A program made the position numbers and the translations under genes. Source: Croceibacterium_A sp044506565 (GTDB taxonomy: Bacteria; Pseudomonadota; Alphaproteobacteria; Sphingomonadales; Sphingomonadaceae). From it: 64,000 nucleotides of DNA. The stretch lies in NCBI GenBank assembly GCA_044506565.1, contig JBIQKN010000004.1:15814-79813 (forward strand), written 5' to 3'. Below are positions 17,244 through 25,424 of this stretch, in pieces; within the stretch, counting starts at the first letter, position 1; every line of letters starts with the position of its first letter. A model generated the notes under the pieces. That model was not told where the DNA came from and ran no database searches. It saw only the letters and a program-made list of their open reading frames with translations.

Positions 17244-18076
17244 GCGACGCGCTGCAGCACCGTCTCCGCCTGCTTGCGGGCCGGGCTGGTGCGCACATGC
17301 GTGGAATAGAGCGTCAGGCCGGTGAACGTCAGGCCGCCGACGAGGTTGCCGAGGATCGTCGGAATCTCGTTCCACAGCAGGTAGTCGGCGATCGAGAAGT
17401 CGCCGCCCATCATCAGCGCCGCGGGGAACAGGAACATGTTAACGATCGAATGCTCGAACACCATATAGAAGAACAGCATGATCGGCATCCACATTGCCAG
17501 CGCCTTGCCGGTGACGTTGGTCGAAACCATCGCCCCGACCACGCCCGACGAGACCATCCAGTTGCACAGCATGCCGCGCACGAAGATCGTCATCCACCCG
17601 GCGAACCCGTACTCCGCGTAGCCGAGCGTGCGGTCGACGCCGATCCCGGCGATCTTCTGGCCCACCTCGCTGGGTTCGATCGAAAAGCCGTAGGTGAAGT
17701 AGATCGTCATCAAGACGGCAGTGGTCAGCGCGCCAGCGAAGTTGCCGGTGAACACCAGCCCCCAGTTGCGCAGCACGCCACCCCAGGTGCAGCCCGGCCG
17801 CCTGTCGAACACCGCCAGCGGGACCAGTACAAACACGCCGGTGAGGAGGTCGAAACCGAACAGGTAGAGGATGATGAAGCCCACCGGGAACAGCACCGCG
17901 CCGAGCAATGCCTCGCCGGTCTGGACGGTGACGGTGATGGCGAAGGCCGCCCCGAGCGTCAGCGTGGCGCCCGCCATAAACGCGCGGATCAGCGTGTCCT
18001 TGGTCGACATGAAGATCTTCGCCTCGCCGGCGTCGACCATCTTGGTCACGAATTCACTGGGTGCGAGATAGGACAT
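17240..18076 (-). CDS. nirC: Formate/nitrite transporter family channel (NirC-like)
   Basis: This 278-residue integral membrane protein belongs to the FNT family. It has six predicted helices and the conserved segments FVRGMLCNWMV and FEHSIVNMFLFPAALM, the latter containing the central pore histidine. FNT channels move formate, nitrite or similar monovalent anions across the inner membrane. Given its place between an anion porin and the phosphatase/kinase in the nitrate cluster, nitrite is the most likely substrate. GGGAG lies about 11 nt before the ATG. It starts 16 nt after the porin gene and overlaps the kinase gene by 4 bp. Confidence 0.88.
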   Translation of the reverse strand: MSYLAPSEFVTKMVDAGEAKIFMSTKDTLIRAFMAGATLTLGAAFAITVTVQTGEALLGAVLFPVGFIILYLFGFDLLTGVFVLVPLAVFDRRPGCTWGGVLRNWGLVFTGNFAGALTTAVLMTIYFTYGFSIEPSEVGQKIAGIGVDRTLGYAEYGFAGWMTIFVRGMLCNWMVSSGVVGAMVSTNVTGKALAMWMPIMLFFYMVFEHSIVNMFLFPAALMMGGDFSIADYLLWNEIPTILGNLVGGLTFTGLTLYSTHVRTSPARKQAETVLQRVA

Positions 18077-18092
18077 CGGAGCTATTCTCCCG

Positions 18093-19316
18093 TCAGAAGG
18101 CCACTTCGGCCTGGAGCCAGAATTTCTCGGTATCGACAGCGAAGGCGTCGGCGTCGTAGCGCGCGTACTTCGCCAGCAGGCCGACCGGCCCGAGCCGGAA
18201 GCCGAGCGAGGCGTCCCACTCGCTGCCGTAGTCGAGGCCGCCGAAGTCGGCGTCGAACTCGTGGTAGGTCAGGTCGGCCTTGAACCCGGGCAGGAACGGC
18301 ACCCCGAACGTGGTGCCGATCGTCATCGAGTAATCGCGCAGGCCCGTCGCCGGCGTGGTCGTGAACAGGTCGGCCCAGCCGTTGAACGCATGCAGCGTCG
18401 CCAGCGGCGTCTGGAACGCGGCCACGCCGCCGTCGCTGCCGAGTTCCTCGTAACCCGCGGTCAGCGATAGCCCGAACAGGTCGATTCCCGCCTGCAGGTT
18501 GAGGTAGTCGGCATCGTACGAGACGGGGTTTGCTCCGTAGTCCGACTGCGTCGCATAGCTCGCCTGGGCGCTGAGCTTGCCGACTGCCGGGAGGTCGATC
18601 GCCGCGCTCGCCAGCACGCCGTAGGTCTGGCTCGAGAAGGCAAGGCGCGTGTCGTAGTCGATCAGGTAGGCGAAGGCCTTGGCATCGACCGCTTTCGTGT
18701 CGACCCCGCCGTTGAGGAACACGAAGTCGCCGTCGAAATGCTCGTTCAGGCTGTCGGTCCCGAACACCGTGCGCTGCGAGATCGCGTAAGTCGCGTCGAG
18801 CGTGACCGGGCCGAGCTTCGCCTGCCCGCGCACCGCGTCGTAGGTCTGCTCGTTCTGCCGCCAGCCGACGTTGCCGACGAACCGCGCGTTGTCGAGCACG
18901 ATTCGCTGGCGGCCGATCGTCGCGCCGGTGCCGTTGCGCATGTAGCCGACCTGCAGCCGGTTGAGCTCGATGGTCTCGGGATCGGGAACGGTCGGGAACG
19001 GCTCGATCCCGTTGCCGGGTATCGTGTCGTTGTAGTCGCCCACGATCGCGAGCGTGCTCTCGACCTCGCCGAGTATCGCAAAGCCCGAGGCCTTGAGCTC
19101 GAGCCCCGCACGCACCCGCGCCGTGACCGCGTCGGCGCCCGCGGCGATCGTGTCCTGGTCGACCGTTTCGTAGCGCACCCGCGCGGCAAAGATCGGATCG
19201 AGCGTCACGCCTTCGCCGATCGGCACCGGCGCGCCGAAATCCTGGGCCTGCGCTGCGGTGGCCGAGAGTGCGACGGCGGCGGCGATCCCGCCGGCCGCCA
19301 TACGGGCTGTCCTCAT
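18093..19316 (-). CDS. Outer-membrane beta-barrel porin (alginate-export-like family)
   Basis: The 407-residue protein begins with a signal peptide (RMAAGGIAAAVALSATAAQAQ) and continues with amphipathic beta-strands up to a terminal phenylalanine (QAEVAF), the hallmark of outer-membrane barrels. Similar proteins in alphaproteobacterial nitrate clusters are usually named alginate export family porins by homology alone; here nitrate or nitrite passage is the more reasonable guess. The ATG at 19316 was chosen over one 33 nt upstream because GGGGAA lies 5 nt before it and the signal peptide starts there. It is cotranscribed with narK (96-nt spacer) and nirC. Confidence 0.8.
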   Translation of the reverse strand: MRTARMAAGGIAAAVALSATAAQAQDFGAPVPIGEGVTLDPIFAARVRYETVDQDTIAAGADAVTARVRAGLELKASGFAILGEVESTLAIVGDYNDTIPGNGIEPFPTVPDPETIELNRLQVGYMRNGTGATIGRQRIVLDNARFVGNVGWRQNEQTYDAVRGQAKLGPVTLDATYAISQRTVFGTDSLNEHFDGDFVFLNGGVDTKAVDAKAFAYLIDYDTRLAFSSQTYGVLASAAIDLPAVGKLSAQASYATQSDYGANPVSYDADYLNLQAGIDLFGLSLTAGYEELGSDGGVAAFQTPLATLHAFNGWADLFTTTPATGLRDYSMTIGTTFGVPFLPGFKADLTYHEFDADFGGLDYGSEWDASLGFRLGPVGLLAKYARYDADAFAVDTEKFWLQAEVAF

Positions 19317-19412
19317 GTCATTCCCCTTGGGCGTCTTGATCTGCGCCATTCGGGCATCCTCTCCGGTGCGCGGGGTGGAGCGGGAACCGGGGTGGCCGAT
19401 CCCCGCGCGGCG

Positions 19413-20657
19413 TCAGATGCGCGCGCCGCTCGCTTCGGCCCAGGTCGTGCGCCAGCGTCCCTTGACGAAGGTCAGCCCGGCGAGCGCGACCAGCGCGAGG
19501 CCGGCGAAGATCAGGAAGCCCGCCGAGGCGCTGCCGGTGTACTTCTGGGCGAAGCCCAGCGAGGAGGCGAGGTAGAACCCGCCGACCCCGCCGGCGAAGC
19601 CGACGAGGCCGGTCATCACCCCGATCTCCTGGCGGAAGCGCTGCGGCACCAGCTGGAACACCGCGCCGTTGCCGATCCCGAGCGTGCCCATCACCACTAC
19701 GAACAGCGTCAGCGCGAGCGGCAGCGTGCCCGGGCCGGTAGCGATCGTCGCCAGCCCCAGCGCGGCGACGATATAGACCAGCGTCAGCGTCAGCGTGCCG
19801 CCGAACCGGTCGGCCAGCGCGCCGCCGAGCGGGCGGACCAGCGAGCCGGTGAAGACGCAGGCGGCGGTGTAGTAGCCGGCGACGACCGGGCTCAGCGCGA
19901 AGCTGTCGACGAACCAGATCGACAGCGAGTTCGACAGGCCGACGAAGCCGCCGAAGGTAACGCCATAGAACAGCATGAACCACCAGGCGTCGTCGACCTT
20001 GAGCACATCGGCATAGGCCGAGAGCGGCTTCGGCGCCGGCTGGTCGGGGCTGTCCTTGGCGATCGCAAGATAGATTGCCAGCACCACCACGAGCGGGATC
20101 ACCGCGAGGCCGAGAACCGCGTTCCAGCCGAACAGCTTGGCCAGGATCGGCGCGAACAGCGCGGCGAGCACGGTGCCCGAGTTGCCCATCCCGGCAAGGC
20201 CCATCGCCTTGCCCTGGTGCTCGGCCGGATACCACCGGCTGGCGAGCGGCAGCGCGACCGCGAAGCTGGCCCCGGCGAAGCCCAGGATCACGCCGATCGC
20301 GATCGTCCCGGCGAAGCTGTCGATCCCGAACCACCAGCCGACCAGCAGCCCGGCGATGACGATCAGCTGGTTGAGCGTGCCGGTGGTCTTCTGGCCGATC
20401 CGGTCCACCAGCACCCCGTTGACCAGCCGCAGCACCGCGCCTGCGAGTGTCGGCACCGCGACCATCAGCCCTTTCTGCGCCGGGTCGAGCCCAAGCTCCG
20501 CGGAGATGATCGGCGCCAGCGGGCCGAGCATGACCCAGACCATGAACGAGACGTCGAAATAGAGAAACGCGGCGAGCAGCGTGGGATTGTGCCCCGCTTG
20601 CCAGAAGCTCTTGCCCGTTTCCGACTCGGCCCGCGGTGAACTCGCACTCATGGTCAT
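19413..20657 (-). CDS. narK: Nitrate/nitrite MFS transporter (NarK/NasA-type)
   Basis: A 414-residue major facilitator protein with 12 predicted helices. The nitrate signature stretches are visible in the first half (GFAGASFAVALPLASRWYP and KAMGLAGMGNSGTVLAALFAP) and in the second half (GLVGFAGGVGGFYLASSLG). These Gly-rich segments line the substrate path in NarK-family nitrate/nitrite carriers at the inner membrane. Two ATGs lie close together; I took the first (20657), with GGGGA 8 nt upstream. The frame extends further but only through the leader RNA. It is the first gene of the narK-porin-nirC-kinase operon. Confidence 0.9.
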   Translation of the reverse strand: MTMSASSPRAESETGKSFWQAGHNPTLLAAFLYFDVSFMVWVMLGPLAPIISAELGLDPAQKGLMVAVPTLAGAVLRLVNGVLVDRIGQKTTGTLNQLIVIAGLLVGWWFGIDSFAGTIAIGVILGFAGASFAVALPLASRWYPAEHQGKAMGLAGMGNSGTVLAALFAPILAKLFGWNAVLGLAVIPLVVVLAIYLAIAKDSPDQPAPKPLSAYADVLKVDDAWWFMLFYGVTFGGFVGLSNSLSIWFVDSFALSPVVAGYYTAACVFTGSLVRPLGGALADRFGGTLTLTLVYIVAALGLATIATGPGTLPLALTLFVVVMGTLGIGNGAVFQLVPQRFRQEIGVMTGLVGFAGGVGGFYLASSLGFAQKYTGSASAGFLIFAGLALVALAGLTFVKGRWRTTWAEASGARI

Positions 20658-20689
20658 CGGCGCATTCCCCTTCGCGAGCGGACAACGCG

Positions 20690-20735
20690 AAAAAGCCGCC
20701 TCGATCGGGGTCCCGAGGGACCCAATCGGGCGGCT
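20690..20735 (-). terminator. Leader terminator (attenuator) upstream of narK
   Basis: On the minus strand AGCCGCC (20735-20729) pairs with GGCGGCT (20700-20694) followed by TTTTT. The enclosed segment is itself almost fully paired (GGGTCCC-TC-GGGACCC and CGAT/ATCG), giving a long strong stem. It ends 32 nt before the narK ATG. As in the nirB leader, the 5' arm overlaps ANTAR hairpin P2. Confidence 0.85.
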
Positions 20736-20804
20736 CCGTTGCCACGCTGGATAGATACGTTCGCGGAAGCCCCGGCGCCCCGCGACGTTGGGGGCGGCTT
20801 CCGC
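20731..20804 (-). promoter_or_regulatory. ANTAR-type two-hairpin leader RNA of narK
   Basis: P1 (20804-20763) is a long hairpin, GCGGAAGC/GCTTCCGC at its base and GCCCCC around the loop AACGTC (20789-20784), with one bulged C. P2 (20744-20731) is TGGC-[AACGGA]-GCCG. Both hexaloops start AACG, meeting the A1/G4 rule of ANTAR target RNAs. P2 and the terminator share bases 20731-20735, as in the nirB leader. The sequence GCGTGGCAA before P2 is also the same in both leaders. Confidence 0.78.
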
Positions 20805-20813
20805 TGCGCCGAT

Positions 20814-20867
20814 TCGTAACCGATTTGCTGCACCTGCGTAAAGACCATTTTTGCGGTGCAACGAAAA
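20814..20867 (-). promoter_or_regulatory. Promoter-like pair and upstream site for narK
   Basis: On the minus strand TTTACG (20842-20837) and TTACGA (20819-20814) are 17 nt apart; transcription would start almost at P1. Upstream lies TTTTTGCGGTGCAACGAAAA on the plus strand (20848-20867), related to the dyad before nirB. TGCACC (20829-20834) and GGTGCA (20855-20860) also form an inverted repeat. The -35 and -10 are weak, which would fit an activator-dependent promoter. Confidence 0.5.
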
Positions 20868-20871
20868 TGCC

Positions 20872-22080
20872 TCATCCGAACGAGTCGATGTAGCCTTCGA
20901 TGTCGTCCGGATCGAACGACCGTCCGTCGAAAAAGGTGTTGTTTGCCAAGGTGATGGCGCCTTGCTGTGCGGTTACGGCAGTCGGCCGGGCAAGGCTGCC
21001 CTCGACCTTCGAGCTGGCCCCAGGCAGCAGGTCCCCGGTGCCTGCGAGCGCGCTGCGGTAGACGTCGGGGCGGAACACGCGTGCGGCAGCCGCGGCATCT
21101 TCGGGCGAGTAGGCGAGGCGGTCCCAGCGGACCAGCTGGGTGTAGAGCCACTCGGCCTGGCTGACCCAAGGGAAGTTCGCCGCCTCGCGATGCTGGAACA
21201 TGAAGTCGGGGTAGGGGACGGGCTCGGCCCCTTGCACGAGTACCAGCTGGTCGGAAATTGCACTGAGGATCAGTGCGGGATCGGCGCCGACGTATTCGGG
21301 TCGTGCGAGGATCGCCGCGTTGGCTTCCCAGTTGGCCGGGTCGACGAAGTGCGCGCCAGCCTTGCGCAGCGCGCGAATCAGCGCCTCGGCCGCCGGCCGC
21401 CGCGTCTCGAGCACCGGTGCGCGGAACGCGAGCACCTTCTCGACCCCGCGGCGCCAGATCTGCGCGGTCGCCAGCACGATCACCCCGACGCCGCGCGCGA
21501 CCGCGGCGCTGTTCCACGGTTCGCCGACGCAGGCACCGTCGATCTCGCCGCGCTCCATCGCATCGGCGACGAACGGGGGCGCGACGGTGACGATCTCGAC
21601 GTCGTCGTCGGGGCGAATGCCCGAGGCCGCGAGCCAGTAGCGCAGCATGTAGTTGTGGCTCGAGTAGCGGTGCACGACGCCGAGATGCAGCCGCTTGCCG
21701 GCCGCCTTGCGCGCCCGCGCCTCCTCAGCCAGCGCGGCGCCGATAGCCGCCGGATCACCGAGCCGGCCGGGTTCGGCGACTTTCGCCGCCAGCTCCGGCG
21801 TCAGGGTGATCGCGTTGCCGTTGAGCCCGAGCACGAACGGCGCCGCGAGCGGCTGCGCCGGCCGCCCGCGCCCGAGCGTGGTGGCGATCGCCAGCGGCGC
21901 GATCAGGTGCGCCGCATCGGTGTGGCCATAGAGCAGCCGGTCGAGCACCGTCGCCCAGCTCACGTCGCGCTGGAACGTCAGCGCGAGGCCCTCCTCCTCG
22001 GCGAAGCCGTGCTCGTGCGCCAGGATCGGCAGGCAGGCATCGACCAGCGGCAGGAAGCCGATCGTCAGCTGCTCGGTCAT
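20872..22080 (-). CDS. nasS: Nitrate-responsive sensor NasS
   Basis: NasS is a cytoplasmic nitrate/nitrite-binding protein related to NrtA/CmpA solute-binding proteins; without nitrate it holds NasT, and on binding nitrate it releases it. The 402-residue protein starts TIGFLPLVDACLPILAHE, contains HLIAPLAIATTLG, the LGLNGNAITL segment and the SSHNYMLRYWLAA segment typical of this family, and has no signal peptide, which fits a cytoplasmic sensor and not a transport lipoprotein. The ATG overlaps the nasT stop by 4 bp (ATGA). It lies just upstream of the narK leader. Confidence 0.92.
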   Translation of the reverse strand: MTEQLTIGFLPLVDACLPILAHEHGFAEEEGLALTFQRDVSWATVLDRLLYGHTDAAHLIAPLAIATTLGRGRPAQPLAAPFVLGLNGNAITLTPELAAKVAEPGRLGDPAAIGAALAEEARARKAAGKRLHLGVVHRYSSHNYMLRYWLAASGIRPDDDVEIVTVAPPFVADAMERGEIDGACVGEPWNSAAVARGVGVIVLATAQIWRRGVEKVLAFRAPVLETRRPAAEALIRALRKAGAHFVDPANWEANAAILARPEYVGADPALILSAISDQLVLVQGAEPVPYPDFMFQHREAANFPWVSQAEWLYTQLVRWDRLAYSPEDAAAAARVFRPDVYRSALAGTGDLLPGASSKVEGSLARPTAVTAQQGAITLANNTFFDGRSFDPDDIEGYIDSFG

Positions 22081-22658
22081 TCTCCACCCCCCATCAGCTC
22101 GTGCGCCGTCACCACCGCCTCGGCGATCTCGGCGATTCGCCGGTTCGAGCTCATCGCCTTGCGCCGCAGCTCGGCGTAGGCCTCCGGCTCGCTCACCCCC
22201 TTGCCCTGCATCAGAATTCGCTTGGCTTTGTCGATCGTCTCGCGCTCGGCGAGCTTGCCCTTGGCTTCGGCGAGATCGGACTGCAGCCGCGCGAACGCGT
22301 GGAACCGCTTGATCGCGAGGTCGAGCAGCGGACGAATGCGGTGCGCCGCCAGGCCGTCCACGACATAGGCGGAGACCCCCGCATCGATCGAGGCGGCGAT
22401 CGCGTCGTCGTCCGACTCGTCGACAAACATCGCGATCGGCCGGGCGAGCACTCGGCTGACCGCAAAATATTCCTCGAGCACGTCGCGCGACGGGTTGCCG
22501 AGGTCGATCAGCACGATGTCCGGGGCGATCTCCTCGATTCGCGACAGCAGCCCGTGCCGCTCGGTGAGCACGAAGATGTCGCAGTCGGGGACTTGCGCGA
22601 GGCCCTCCTCGATGATCGTCGCGCGCGTGGCGCTTTCATCGACGATGGCGATCCGCAT
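22077..22658 (-). CDS. nasT: ANTAR-domain antiterminator NasT
   Basis: The 193-residue protein has an N-terminal receiver-like domain (MRIAIVDESATRATII; DIVLIDLGNPSRDVL) and a C-terminal ANTAR RNA-binding domain of three helices (AKRILMQGKGVSEPEAY, LRRKAMSSNRRIAEIAE). NasT binds two-hairpin leader RNAs and prevents termination when NasS lets go of it in the presence of nitrate. The ATG at 22658 begins the receiver fold; an upstream extension of 18 codons lies within the probable promoter. It is the first gene of a nasT-nasS pair, and its two likely RNA targets lie before narK and nirB in this window. Confidence 0.93.
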   Translation of the reverse strand: MRIAIVDESATRATIIEEGLAQVPDCDIFVLTERHGLLSRIEEIAPDIVLIDLGNPSRDVLEEYFAVSRVLARPIAMFVDESDDDAIAASIDAGVSAYVVDGLAAHRIRPLLDLAIKRFHAFARLQSDLAEAKGKLAERETIDKAKRILMQGKGVSEPEAYAELRRKAMSSNRRIAEIAEAVVTAHELMGGGE

Positions 22659-22670
22659 GACGGGCCTTAT

Positions 22671-22709
22671 TGCATTGCACAACGCCCGGTTGGCAAGTGG
22701 TGCAATGCA
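22671..22709. promoter_or_regulatory. Inverted repeat upstream of nasT
   Basis: TGCATTGCAC (22671-22680) and GTGCAATGCA (22700-22709) are perfect inverted 10-mers separated by 19 nt, just upstream of the nasT ATG. On the minus strand a TTGCCA and a CAATAA-like element lie between and within the arms, so the repeat could flank the nasT promoter. The TGCAC core also occurs in the sites before nirB and narK. A regulator binding site is inferred from symmetry only. Confidence 0.5.
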
Positions 22710-22748
22710 CAATGATCCGTCGGCGCGCGGGGCTCCCGCCTTGCGGCG

Positions 22749-25214
22749 TCAGAAATCGTACTGGACGGTCAGCCCGACTTCGCGCGGCCGCCCGCGGACT
22801 TCGCCGAGCGCCGAGCGCAGCGGCGCGGCGAGGCCGATGCCCGATCCGGCGTCCCAGAACCCGCCGCCGAACCGCTGCGCGTAAGTCGCGTAGGTCTCGT
22901 CGAACAGGTTGTTGGCGAACAGCGTCAGCGAGATCGGGAAGTCGTACGGCGCGAAACGCAACCGCGCGTTGACGAGTCCGTAGCTCTCCATCCGGAAGGC
23001 CGAATCGCCGGCGTCGGTCGGGTGCGTTTCCTGCTCGCCGACATAAGCGTAGTTGACGTTGAAGGTCAGCATGCCCGAGCCGGCATCGGTGGCGTAAGTC
23101 GCGCCGACGTTGAACGCGGGCGAGGGGGCGTCGGGGAACAGGTTGGGCCCGCTGTTCGCTACCGGGTCCTTGACCTCGTAGTCGAGGATCGCGCCCGAGG
23201 CGTCGATCGTCAGCTCGTCGGTCAGCGCGATCTGCATGTCGAGCTCGCCGCCCCAGATGTCGACGTCGCCCGAATCGACCACCTGGATGCTGAAGCCGAC
23301 CGGCGGACAGCTGCCGGTCCCGGGCGGGGCGCAGGGCACCTGCCGTGCGGCCTGGCGGTTGGTGTACTTCATGTAGAACGCGGTCGGGTTGAAGCGCACC
23401 CGGCCGTCGAACAGCGTCAGGCGCGCCCCGGCTTCGAAGTTCTGTACCTTCTCCGGCGGGACCGGCTCGATCACCGCGCTCTGGTTCTCGCCGGTCGCGT
23501 TGTTGGCCGGAGTCCAACTCTGGATCGTGTAGCTGTAGGTGCCCGCCTTGTAGGCCTTCGAGACCGTCGCATAGATCATCGCGTCGGGCGTGATGTCGAA
23601 ATCGAGCGTCGCGCGGTAATCGATCTGCTCGAAGCTCGAATCGTCCTCGACGGTGGTCGAGTTCGTGCCCGGCGCGGTCCGGAACGAGCCCGGCGCGCCC
23701 GAGGGCAGGAACTCGGCGAAGCGCGTCTGCCGGTAGTCCTTCTCGTCGTGCGAGTACCGCAGGCCCCCGGTGAAATCGAGCCGGTCGGTGATATGCCAGG
23801 TGGCGTTCGCGAACACGCCGAACGAGTTCGATTCCTGCACCGTGAAGGTGTCGGCGGTGCGGAACAGCCCGGCGTCGGTGTCGCCGCGCGCATCCTGGGT
23901 CGCGAAGTCGCTGGTGCCGCGCCGGCTGATCACGAAGTTCGGCGCGCTCGACTGCTCGTAGAAGAAGTTGCCGCCGGCGATCAGGTCGATCGCGTCATTG
24001 AACAGCGAGGTGCTCAGTTGCGCCTCGGTATAGAACACCTCGGAATCGACGTCGTCGCGGCGGCGCTCCATACCGAGGAGCTGGTAGTCGCTGACGCCCT
24101 CGTGCTCGAGCTTGGCGATACCGGTGACGGTATTGACCGTCACGTTGTCCCCGAGCGGGAACTCGGTGGCCACGTCGGCCTGCCAGTAGGTGTTGTCGTT
24201 GTACTGGTGGCAGGCGGCGTCGTAGTCCGGGTCGAAGTCGTCGAGCAGGCACAGGTCGGTCGCGCGGAACGGATCGCCGGTGACGATGCGCGGATCGTTG
24301 TACGCTGCCAGCGGCGGCTGGCCCGCCGCCTTGAATGCGTCGTTGAGCCAGTCGGCAACGTTGCCCTGGATCACGCCCTCGATGCCCGGGCGCATGTCGA
24401 ACTCGCGGAACACCAGCGGCGTGCCGTCGGCCTTCGACTCGCTGTAGAGGAACGAGAAGGTCGCGTGCGCGTCGTCGGTCGGCTGCCAGCGTGCGGTCAC
24501 GCGCCCGACCAGATCCTCGTTTCCGCCGAGCTTCTGGGTGCCGCGCCGGACGTAGCCGTCCTCGTTGAGCCAGGCGCCCTGCATGCGCACGGCGAGATTG
24601 TCGGTCACCGGCACGTTGAGCATGGCGACCACGTCGTGCCGGTCGAAGTTGCCGATCGTGCCGCGGATGTAACCTTCGAACTGGTCCTGCGGCTGACGCG
24701 AGAACACGCGGATCGCGCCGCCTGTCGAATTGCGCCCGAACAGCGTGCCCTGCGGCCCGCGCAGCACCTCCACGCGCTCGATGTCGAGCACGCGCAGCAC
24801 CGAGCCGCTCGTGCGCGGCACGTAGACGCCGTCGATGTAGAGGCCGACTCCGCGCTCGCCGGTGGCGCCGCCGCCGCCCGAGATGCCGCGGATCGTGAAG
24901 TTGGGGCTGTTGTTGCCGTTGCCGCGCGAGGCGGAGATCGACAGGTTCGGGGTGAACACCGCGAGGTCCTGCAGGTCCTCGATGCCCTTCGCGGCCACCA
25001 TTTCCTCGGTCATGGCGACGACCGACAGCGGCGTGTCCTGCAGGTTGGTCGCGCGCCGCTCGGCCGTGACGATGATCTCGTCGAGCCCGCCCTGTGAGGT
25101 TTCGGCGGCGGCTGCAGTATCCTGCGCCTGGACGGACTGCGCGGCCAGCGCTGTTGCAGCTGAGCCGGCCAAGGCAACCCAGCGCACACGCGAAACGGCG
25201 GAACTTGCCCTCAT
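22749..25214 (-). CDS. TonB-dependent outer-membrane receptor
   Basis: The 821-residue precursor has a signal peptide (ALAGSAATALAAQSVQAQ), a TonB-box-like DEIIVTAERRA, a plug domain (TPLSVVAMT, RVEVLRGPQGTLFGRNSTGG, AIRVFSRQP) and a long 22-strand barrel ending in VGLTVQYDF. It belongs to the large sphingomonad group of receptors for sterol-like, aromatic or other organic ligands and not to a known siderophore subgroup by eye; the ligand is unknown. GGGAG lies about 9 nt before the ATG. It is divergent from the MarR gene, and the 210-nt spacer contains an inverted-repeat site matched upstream of the operon at 26015. Confidence 0.93.
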   Translation of the reverse strand: MRASSAVSRVRWVALAGSAATALAAQSVQAQDTAAAAETSQGGLDEIIVTAERRATNLQDTPLSVVAMTEEMVAAKGIEDLQDLAVFTPNLSISASRGNGNNSPNFTIRGISGGGGATGERGVGLYIDGVYVPRTSGSVLRVLDIERVEVLRGPQGTLFGRNSTGGAIRVFSRQPQDQFEGYIRGTIGNFDRHDVVAMLNVPVTDNLAVRMQGAWLNEDGYVRRGTQKLGGNEDLVGRVTARWQPTDDAHATFSFLYSESKADGTPLVFREFDMRPGIEGVIQGNVADWLNDAFKAAGQPPLAAYNDPRIVTGDPFRATDLCLLDDFDPDYDAACHQYNDNTYWQADVATEFPLGDNVTVNTVTGIAKLEHEGVSDYQLLGMERRRDDVDSEVFYTEAQLSTSLFNDAIDLIAGGNFFYEQSSAPNFVISRRGTSDFATQDARGDTDAGLFRTADTFTVQESNSFGVFANATWHITDRLDFTGGLRYSHDEKDYRQTRFAEFLPSGAPGSFRTAPGTNSTTVEDDSSFEQIDYRATLDFDITPDAMIYATVSKAYKAGTYSYTIQSWTPANNATGENQSAVIEPVPPEKVQNFEAGARLTLFDGRVRFNPTAFYMKYTNRQAARQVPCAPPGTGSCPPVGFSIQVVDSGDVDIWGGELDMQIALTDELTIDASGAILDYEVKDPVANSGPNLFPDAPSPAFNVGATYATDAGSGMLTFNVNYAYVGEQETHPTDAGDSAFRMESYGLVNARLRFAPYDFPISLTLFANNLFDETYATYAQRFGGGFWDAGSGIGLAAPLRSALGEVRGRPREVGLTVQYDF

Positions 25215-25286
25215 CTCGGCGTCTCCCTGATTGTGTCGTTCGTCCGTTCTGGCGCGGGCGTCGGGCGGACGCTTATCAGCCCGGAT

Positions 25287-25302
25287 TTGATCAATCAACT
25301 TG
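25287..25302. promoter_or_regulatory. Candidate operator upstream of the TonB receptor
   Basis: TTGATCAATCAACTTG contains the inverted repeat TTGAT-CA-ATCAA. It lies about 73 nt before the receptor start and 123 nt before marR. A near copy, TTGATCCGTCAACTT, precedes the secreted-protein operon at 26015. MarR-type regulators bind inverted repeats of this size. Binding is inferred. Confidence 0.5.
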
Positions 25303-25424
25303 TTTGGCGGGGCCCTGGGGTCTAGGGCGGGAGCCATGCCGGCAGATGTCTTGCGAACGGGGACGGTCCGTGAAACGTTAGGCGAAGCAGTCGCCGGATG
25401 GGGCCGGCGAAGCGGGGCCGAAAT

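Noticed and set aside
23022..25097. Plus-strand frame of 691 codons antisense to the TonB receptor
   Set aside because: The minus-strand receptor is complete and has signal peptide, plug and barrel; the antisense frame has none.
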